Below, one piece after another: positions 36,878 to 42,814 of a stretch of DNA of 64,000 nt. Under the pieces are notes generated by a model. It saw only the letters and a program-made list of their open reading frames with translations, had not been told where the DNA came from and searched no databases. Numbering within the stretch: the first letter of the stretch is position 1; each line of letters opens with the position of its first letter. Source of the DNA: CAYOPZ01 sp964406005 (GTDB lineage: Bacteria; Bacteroidota; Bacteroidia; Bacteroidales; SM23-62); assembly GCA_964406005.1 (NCBI GenBank), contig CAYOPZ010000002.1:62001-126000 (forward strand). The letters run 5' to 3'. The position numbers were made by a program, and so were the translations under genes.

Positions 36878-37109
36878 CGATTACGGCGTAATTTTGATGA
36901 AAGGCAGCCGGAAATCCTGAAAAAAATCGCTTTTTAACTGTCTCTTTATAAGGCACTTGTAAAAAAAAATAAAAAAAGTTGCAAAAATGCCGGCTACCTT
37001 TTCGCCTTTTCCCGATTAAACAACAGGAACACAATAAAGCGGCATCCGAAAAGCTTTTTCCCCATGCGGGATGTAAACAGAGTAGGAACAAAACCTGAAA
37101 ATTTTTACT

Positions 37110-37250
37110 ATGAAAACGAAAAAGGAAAACAGGAACCTGAAAGAATTCATGGAAGACAGGCTCTCCCTCAAATCGATGATTCTCCTTCGCGGAGGTGACG
37201 GAGAAGAAGAGGATCCGGGTGGCCCTATCGGAAAAGATCCGTGGGGCTAG
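37110..37250 (+). CDS. 46-residue peptide with GG motif, candidate precursor peptide
   Basis: 46 codons, ATG to TAG. The first 22 residues are highly charged and helical (K-T-K-K-E-N-R-N-L-K-E-F-M-E-D-R), then M-I-L-L-R-G-G-D-G, then an acidic, Gly/Pro-rich tail ending G-K-D-P-W-G. A helical leader, a double Gly and a short distinct tail resemble precursors of ribosomally made peptides. The tail has no Cys, Ser or Thr, so lanthionine or thiazole chemistry is excluded, and no modifying enzyme or exporter lies nearby. It is divergent from the CHAT gene and 24 bases before the next gene. It could equally be a substrate or sensor peptide of the CHAT protease. Coding status is likely but not proven. 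Confidence 0.6.
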   Translation: MKTKKENRNLKEFMEDRLSLKSMILLRGGDGEEEDPGGPIGKDPWG

Positions 37251-37274
37251 TCAGAAACTCCCGAAAATGCCACG

Positions 37275-37742
37275 ATGTACAACGAGACGCTTACATATAA
37301 TAAGAACCTTCACATGGACCCGGGGACAAAGAAGCTTATCCTCGGCCTGCTGAACAACCTGCTGTCGGTGGTCCCGGCCGACCGGAGCACGGGGCCGGAC
37401 ACCACCCTGCAGGATGCTGTTCATGAAAGGGATAAGGACAGGTATATCGAGGAAACGCTGTTGAATGCGCACGAACACGCCGGACAGCTCGAGGGCATTA
37501 TCGACCCCGGGGAACTGGAGCGGTATTACGGCTACCTGAAGGATTACCGGGAGATCTCCCGGAAAATGGAGGAACTCCTGGCGGCCGTGAACAGCTACCG
37601 CGATACCGCTTGCCAGTTCAGTTACAAACTTGCGGAATTGCTGGAGGAGCACATTGATATGGTAACCCCTCCGGCCATTCCCCGCATCCGCGGGAAGGAT
37701 CCCGGAACCGGCGGGGAAGGGCCGAGATTGCGGGTTGTTTAA
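37275..37742 (+). CDS. Unknown helical protein in the CHAT-associated operon
   Basis: 155 residues, not recognised. Mostly helical by composition, with L-G-L-L-N-N-L-L-S-V-V near residue 23, a heptad-like region from about 60 to 130 (E-T-L-L-N-A-H-E-H-A-G-Q-L; Y-L-K-D-Y-R-E-I-S-R-K-M-E-E-L-L), and a Pro/Gly/Arg-rich tail. It has no signal peptide or membrane segment, so it is cytoplasmic. It lies 24 bases after the 46-residue peptide and 12 bases before the receiver gene, so all three are probably one operon. A His-containing four-helix phosphotransfer role next to a receiver is imaginable but no Hpt motif is clear. Confidence 0.7.
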   Translation: MYNETLTYNKNLHMDPGTKKLILGLLNNLLSVVPADRSTGPDTTLQDAVHERDKDRYIEETLLNAHEHAGQLEGIIDPGELERYYGYLKDYREISRKMEELLAAVNSYRDTACQFSYKLAELLEEHIDMVTPPAIPRIRGKDPGTGGEGPRLRVV

Positions 37743-37754
37743 TAAAATTGAAAT

Positions 37755-38204
37755 ATGTTGAAAACAGGTGACAATCCTGATCAAATGAGAGTCAGTACTC
37801 ATAGCGCGGTAAAAATGAAAAATCAAAATGTCGATTGGTCAGGGAGGACCATCCTCGTTGCGGAGGATGTGCCTACGAACTATTTGCTGGTGGAAGCTGT
37901 ACTGAGCAGAACCAAGGTAAATCTCATGTGGGCGAAAAACGGCCAGGAGGCAGTGGATAAATGCCTTGACAATGAAAATATAGACCTGGTACTGATGGAC
38001 ATCCAGATGCCCGTCATGAACGGCATGGAGGCCTCCCGTACCATACATCAGATGAGGGATTCCCTGCCCATTGTCGCACATACGGCATTTACCTTCGAAT
38101 ATGAAGAGGACAAAATTATGGAAGCAGGTTGCATCAGGGTCCTTACAAAACCCATAGCTCCAGATGTGCTTATGAACTGCATTACGGATTTTTTTGCATC
38201 GTAA
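37755..38204 (+). CDS. Stand-alone response-regulator receiver protein
   Basis: 149 residues. The receiver domain begins near residue 31 (T-I-L-V-A-E-D), with phospho-acceptor Asp in L-V-L-M-D-I-Q-M-P-V-M-N-G, Thr/Ala switch at V-A-H-T-A, and Lys in L-T-K-P-I. There is no output domain. Such CheY-like proteins act by binding partners or by phosphorelay with hybrid kinases, and this one resembles receivers of hybrid kinases. The first 30 residues are not conserved; ATGs at 37785 or 37815 are alternative starts. It is third in the peptide-unknown-receiver set opposite the CHAT gene. Confidence 0.88.
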   Translation: MLKTGDNPDQMRVSTHSAVKMKNQNVDWSGRTILVAEDVPTNYLLVEAVLSRTKVNLMWAKNGQEAVDKCLDNENIDLVLMDIQMPVMNGMEASRTIHQMRDSLPIVAHTAFTFEYEEDKIMEAGCIRVLTKPIAPDVLMNCITDFFAS

Positions 38205-38254
38205 CCGTATTTTATCTTATCTTCATGCCTGCACCCTGAAAAGCCGGACTTTTC

Positions 38255-39121
38255 ATGAGTACAAGCATGTTCTCAGACATCTTCCTGCCCGTAACCATAG
38301 CGGTGATCACGCTTGGACTGGGACTTTCAATTACCCTTCAGGACCTCAGGAGTATTTTCCGGCATCCCAGGGGGCTGTCGGTAGGGCTTCTGAGCCAGCT
38401 GGTCCTCCTTCCTGCAATCGCATTTGTCATCGCAGCGGCAACCGGTCTTCCGCCCGAGTTTGCAGTCGGTCTGGTGCTTGTATCTGCCTGTCCCGGGGGA
38501 GCCACTTCCAACCTTGTGAATTTCATGCTCCGGAACAATGTTGCGCTTTCCCTTTCGATAACCGTGCTGAACGGCATAATTACCATTGTCACCATCCCTC
38601 TCGTCACCAAGCTGGCGCTCGAACTGTTCATGGAGCAGGATGCCATAATCCGGCTCTCCTTCCTTGATACGGTCTATAAGATATTCCTTCTGACCGTCCT
38701 CCCTGCCGGCACCGGTATTGTCATCAGGCGGTTCAGGGAAAGGCTTGCCATGAAGCTGGAGGAACCCTTGCGGTACTTACTTCCCTCACTGCTTCTCCTG
38801 GTATACTCGGGCGTACTCTTTCTGGAACGGGGGAACGGTGAAATAGATGCCGGCCAGTTCGTTTTTGTGCTTCCCTATGCACTGGCCCTGAATATCCTGT
38901 CCATGTTTTCCGGTCTGTATATTCCCAGGCTGTCCGGGCTTGTCAGGCGGGACCAGGCAACCATAGCCGTGGAGGTGGGACTGCAGAACAGCACGCTGGC
39001 CATTTTCGTGGCGGGCACATTACTGAACAACTTTACCATTGCACTGGTTGCGGTCGCTTACGGATCTTTTTCCTTTTTTACCACCTGGGCATTCGGCTAC
39101 CTCGCAAAGAAGCATCTCTGA
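38255..39121 (+). CDS. Bile acid:sodium symporter family carrier
   Basis: 288 residues with nine or ten membrane helices. It belongs to the BASS (SLC10) family: the S-A-C-P-G-G-A-T-S-N sequence near residue 78 is the Na+-binding crossover motif. Bacterial members import varied organic anions, so bile acid is only the family name. It stands 50 bases after the receiver gene, probably with its own promoter. The 3' end is 7 bases from the convergent end of actF. Confidence 0.9.
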   Translation: MSTSMFSDIFLPVTIAVITLGLGLSITLQDLRSIFRHPRGLSVGLLSQLVLLPAIAFVIAAATGLPPEFAVGLVLVSACPGGATSNLVNFMLRNNVALSLSITVLNGIITIVTIPLVTKLALELFMEQDAIIRLSFLDTVYKIFLLTVLPAGTGIVIRRFRERLAMKLEEPLRYLLPSLLLLVYSGVLFLERGNGEIDAGQFVFVLPYALALNILSMFSGLYIPRLSGLVRRDQATIAVEVGLQNSTLAIFVAGTLLNNFTIALVAVAYGSFSFFTTWAFGYLAKKHL

Positions 39122-39128
39122 CCCGCCC

Positions 39129-40289
39129 CTAAAAATGATGCTCCAGGCTTTCTTCGAGATAGGGATGGTTCTTTGGAATGAGCGGAGCTTTCGAAAGCCA
39201 GTATCCCGTAACAAGGGCGAACAATCCTGCAAAACCCGCAAAAGTGCCCGCCTCGACAAACCCGAAGCGCAGCACTCCGGTGGTACCGGGCATGATCTGC
39301 ATGTACAGGTCCACATAATGACCTGCGATCAGCAGGATGACGACCGAGAATATCACGGGCTTGCTCCTGGAAGTGCGGGTGGGCAGCAGTACGGCAAAGG
39401 GAATGAACCAGTTGATCAGGATCTCGGCAAAGAACAGGGTCTTCCATCCTGCTTCCCACCGTTGCACGAAGTAGACCGTTTCCTCCGGGATATTCCCGTA
39501 CCAGATCAGCATGAACTGCGAAAACCAGAAGTAACCCCAGATGATGGCAAGCATGAAGATGTACCTGGTGAAATCATGCAGGTGGTAAGGGTTCAGGAAT
39601 GGGAAATACCCCCTGCCGTGGAGTATGAATACGATAAGGACCAGTATGGCCGTCCCGTGATAGAAGGATGCCACGAAGTTTTTCAGCGCAAAAGCGGTGC
39701 TGAACCAGTCTGCATCGATGGATTTGATCCAGTCAATGGTGGCAAGGGATATGGTTACCCCCAGAATGAAAATAAAGACCTTGGAATAATGTTCGCTCTT
39801 TCGGAACCACTCCATCCCTCCTTCCTCGTCCTCCTTCAGGGAAGCCTTTCTCAGGAGCCATACCAGAAGGATCCAGACAGAGAAGAACAGGACCAGCCGG
39901 AGGTAATAGAACGGTACATTCAGGTAAGGGGACTTGAATGCGATCAGTTCATCGTGCGCTGCGGCGCCGGGTTGCGACCATGCATAGAGGTTTTTCATCC
40001 CGAATATGATCAGAAGGAAGAAGACGGCTGCAACCGGGATGTATCCCGACATGGCTTCCGCCACACGCTTGAATCCCGCCGACCAGCCGGACTGCGAAAT
40101 ATGCTGCAGGGCGAGAAAAAACGCGGCGCCGAGAGCCAGCATCAGGAAATAATAATTGTTCAACAGGTAATTCGCCCAAGCCCGCCTTGGATCGCCTGCA
40201 AATCCCACAATCATGGCCGCCATTCCCACGGCGATCAATGCACCCGTTATGACCTTGAATGAAGCCGATAGACGGATCTGATCTTTCAT
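39129..40289 (-). CDS. actF: Alternative complex III subunit ActF
   Basis: 386 residues with about ten membrane helices. It belongs to the NrfD-like ActC/ActF group; F-W-F-S-Q-F-M-L-I-W-Y-G-N-I-P-E-E-T is the characteristic stretch. It is a membrane subunit of the quinol:electron-acceptor oxidoreductase that replaces complex III. It is the last gene of the operon, 22 bases after actE. Confidence 0.92.
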   Translation of the reverse strand: MKDQIRLSASFKVITGALIAVGMAAMIVGFAGDPRRAWANYLLNNYYFLMLALGAAFFLALQHISQSGWSAGFKRVAEAMSGYIPVAAVFFLLIIFGMKNLYAWSQPGAAAHDELIAFKSPYLNVPFYYLRLVLFFSVWILLVWLLRKASLKEDEEGGMEWFRKSEHYSKVFIFILGVTISLATIDWIKSIDADWFSTAFALKNFVASFYHGTAILVLIVFILHGRGYFPFLNPYHLHDFTRYIFMLAIIWGYFWFSQFMLIWYGNIPEETVYFVQRWEAGWKTLFFAEILINWFIPFAVLLPTRTSRSKPVIFSVVILLIAGHYVDLYMQIMPGTTGVLRFGFVEAGTFAGFAGLFALVTGYWLSKAPLIPKNHPYLEESLEHHF

Positions 40290-40311
40290 GAATTGATTTT
40301 TTAAATGAACA

Positions 40312-40875
40312 TTAATTATCCGTTCCCTGTAATTCCTTTCTTAAGTATATGATGGCCTTCCACCTGTCATCCGGCCGGATCATAGGGCCATATGCGCCCA
40401 TCACTCCGAAGCCGAGCGTGACGGTATGGTAGATCGCCCCATCCGGCAGGTCTTTCGCCTCATCCGACAGCAGGCTGCGGACGGGGTAATTGTAGAGGCC
40501 GGAAGTGACCAGGTAGCCCTGACCGTCCCCTTTTTCCCCGTGGCAGTCCATGCAGAAAATACCGTATACTTTCCCTCCCCGCCGGATGTTCTCTTCAGTC
40601 GGGTCCAGCGGATTTGTAAGCTCCCTTCCTGCACGCCCGCGCTCCTCAACCGAGGGCCCGTACATGAAAGGCAGGGATTCCCTCGAGACGGTCCCTTCGA
40701 CAGGGGCCTGCATGGTTTTCCCGTCCGGAAATACCTCGCTGGGGGAATTGGTCTCATATGCATTCGAATAGAACATATCCGGGAAGTAATCCCAGCCTGG
40801 ATTCTTCCTGTCGCGGTCGCAGCCTGCCATGGCAATCACGATACATAATAACGGTATTAACCTGCCCGGATTCAT
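40312..40875 (-). CDS. actE: Alternative complex III subunit ActE, mono-heme cytochrome c lipoprotein
   Basis: 187 residues from the chosen ATG. It starts with a lipoprotein signal (L-L-C-I-V-I-A-M-A-G-C). Heme motif C-M-D-C-H near residue 108, Met ligand candidate in G-V-M-G-A-Y-G-P-M. It is the outer electron carrier of alternative complex III, handing electrons to cytochrome c or the oxidase. The start overlaps the actD stop; an ATG at 40884 would add three residues, and more distal starts lie well inside actD. Confidence 0.9.
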   Translation of the reverse strand: MNPGRLIPLLCIVIAMAGCDRDRKNPGWDYFPDMFYSNAYETNSPSEVFPDGKTMQAPVEGTVSRESLPFMYGPSVEERGRAGRELTNPLDPTEENIRRGGKVYGIFCMDCHGEKGDGQGYLVTSGLYNYPVRSLLSDEAKDLPDGAIYHTVTLGFGVMGAYGPMIRPDDRWKAIIYLRKELQGTDN

Positions 40876-40876
40876 A

Positions 40877-41416
40877 TCACTCATTTTCCATACCTGTTTC
40901 ATCTCCTGCATCCCTGATCTCAAGAGCCCCGTTCCCCTTGAATATCCGCTCTATGGTGTTCCGCTGGCCTTTCCCCGTTTTATCCAGGTTCACGACAATT
41001 ACGAACCGGTCGTCCGTTGCCCTGGGGTCATAGATCCTGTGCCGTTTCCCGGGCCATAGCTTTGCACGTCCCGAAAAGGTGGCCAGGCTGGCGATGGTGA
41101 CAATGAAGATCGTTATAACGATCGTAACGATGATGAACGACGGGAAAGAGTTGAAAGGTTTGCCCCCGTAATCGACGGGCCAGTTGATCACGCAGGCCCA
41201 GTACAAAAAGCCCAGCGTGGCAAGCGCCCCGAACAACCCGTAGAAGTAGGCCAGGACCTGCAGGTATGATTTCCTGCCCATGGCGTGGATCACCTCGTGA
41301 ACGGGATAGGGGGTATAGACCTCCTCTATGGGTATGTCGCTGCCCTTGATCTCCTCCACCGCCCTGACCAGTGAGAATTCGTCATTAAAAATCCCGATGA
41401 GATGGTTTTTATCCAT
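40877..41416 (-). CDS. actD: Alternative complex III subunit ActD (DUF3341)
   Basis: 179 residues. Two membrane helices (about 55-80 and 95-120) sit between soluble ends, as in ActD/DUF3341. The N-terminal L-I-G-I-F-N-D-E and Y-T-P-Y-P-V-H-E motifs are typical. Structural subunit of the complex without cofactors. It follows actC by 10 bases and overlaps actE. Confidence 0.92.
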   Translation of the reverse strand: MDKNHLIGIFNDEFSLVRAVEEIKGSDIPIEEVYTPYPVHEVIHAMGRKSYLQVLAYFYGLFGALATLGFLYWACVINWPVDYGGKPFNSFPSFIIVTIVITIFIVTIASLATFSGRAKLWPGKRHRIYDPRATDDRFVIVVNLDKTGKGQRNTIERIFKGNGALEIRDAGDETGMENE

Positions 41417-41426
41417 ATTGCATCAT

Positions 41427-42788
41427 TTAATCGTATTTTCTTTTCCCTATATCACGGACGGTCTTTACCTCGCTTACCGCCATGATCGGGATGTAACGGA
41501 AAAACAGCAGTATCCCGGCAAAAAAGAACCCCAGGGTTCCCACATAAATGCCGACTTCCACCCAGGTGGGGGAATACGAGGTCCATGCCGAAGGCAGGTA
41601 ATCCTTGCTGAGTGAGGTAACTACGATGTTATACCTCTCAAACCACATACCCAGGTTGATGAAAACGGAAATGATGAACTTCAGAAACAGGCTCCGCCTC
41701 ACCTTCTTCATCCAGAACAGCTGGGGGATCAGGGCATTGCATGTAAACATTCCCCAGAATTGAATTGCATGGTCACCTGTGATCCTGTTATGGAAGAAGG
41801 TGAACATTTCGTATTCGCTCCCCGAGTACCAGGCAATGAATATCTCCGTCAGGTAGGAGGTTCCCATGATCAGGCTTATGAAGGTCAGTATCCTGGCGAT
41901 GGCATCCAGGTGCCCGTCCGTCACATAATCGTCCAGCCTGTAAAGCTTCCGGATGATGATCATCAGGGTCATCACCATGGCGAAGCCTGAAAAAATGGCG
42001 CCCACCACGAAGTAGGGCGGGAAAAGCGTGGTATGCCAGCCCGGTTCCACCGATACGGCGAAGTCCGTTGCCACGATGGAATGCACCGAAACCACCAGCA
42101 CGGCTGCAATGCCTCCCAGTATGAAGGCAAGGGATTCGAACCTCAGCCATTGCCTGGAAGATCCCACCCATCCCATGCTGAAGAAGCCGTATATGGCTTT
42201 TCTTATTTTTGATATTGCCCTGTCGCGTACGGTGGCAAGGTCGGGCACCATGCCCAGGTACCAGAAAGAAAAGGAGATCAGCAGGTAAGCGCTGATGGCA
42301 GTAAAATCCCAGAACAGGGGGCTGTTGAAATTGACCCAGAGGGGGCCCCGGGTATTGGGGTAGGGAAAGATGTAATGGGCGAACCATACACGGCCCATGT
42401 GCACGGTGGGGAAAAGCGCTGCACATACGACCGCAAACACGGTCATGGCTTCCGCTGCACGGTTTATGGACGTTCTCCACCTTTGGCGCAGGATCAGCAG
42501 GAAAATGGAAAAAGCCGTACCCGCATGACCGATCCCGATCCACCATACGAAATTGATAATGGACCAGCCCCAGGCCACGGTATCGTTCACTCCCCAGGTC
42601 CCTATCCCTTTTGCCACAGTGATATAAATGCAATACACTCCCCAGAGGGTTGCCAGGATGGCCAGGCTCATGATAAGGAACCACCACGTTCCCGGTTTTG
42701 CCTCCATGGGGGCCAGGATCTCCGTGGATATCTGTCCGAAGGTCTTTTCCCCGTTGATCAGCGGCCCTCTTATGTCTCTTTTATACAT
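41427..42788 (-). CDS. actC: Alternative complex III subunit ActC (NrfD/PsrC-like)
   Basis: 453 residues with about ten membrane helices. NrfD-family quinol-binding membrane subunit; W-W-I-G-I-G-H-A-G-T near residue 82 and L-P-S-A-W-T-S-Y-S-P-T-W-V-E near residue 405 are typical of ActC. It oxidises menaquinol and passes electrons to the iron-sulfur clusters of ActB. Intergenic spacing is 26 bases from actB and 10 to actD. Confidence 0.94.
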   Translation of the reverse strand: MYKRDIRGPLINGEKTFGQISTEILAPMEAKPGTWWFLIMSLAILATLWGVYCIYITVAKGIGTWGVNDTVAWGWSIINFVWWIGIGHAGTAFSIFLLILRQRWRTSINRAAEAMTVFAVVCAALFPTVHMGRVWFAHYIFPYPNTRGPLWVNFNSPLFWDFTAISAYLLISFSFWYLGMVPDLATVRDRAISKIRKAIYGFFSMGWVGSSRQWLRFESLAFILGGIAAVLVVSVHSIVATDFAVSVEPGWHTTLFPPYFVVGAIFSGFAMVMTLMIIIRKLYRLDDYVTDGHLDAIARILTFISLIMGTSYLTEIFIAWYSGSEYEMFTFFHNRITGDHAIQFWGMFTCNALIPQLFWMKKVRRSLFLKFIISVFINLGMWFERYNIVVTSLSKDYLPSAWTSYSPTWVEVGIYVGTLGFFFAGILLFFRYIPIMAVSEVKTVRDIGKRKYD

Positions 42789-42814
42789 ATGCGGTCATGC
42801 TTGACATTCCCGGA

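Noticed and set aside
36995..37002. TACCTTTT as the promoter of the GG peptide gene
   Set aside because: The final G is missing and the nearest TTG is only 13 bases away, too close for a -33 element.
37110..37250. Lanthipeptide or sactipeptide precursor
   Set aside because: The tail lacks Cys, Ser and Thr, and no LanB, LanM, radical SAM, ATP-grasp or peptidase-transporter gene is in the window.
39039..40262. 407-codon plus-strand frame opposite actF
   Set aside because: Antisense shadow of actF with Gln/His/Asp-rich product typical of reversed membrane-protein codons.
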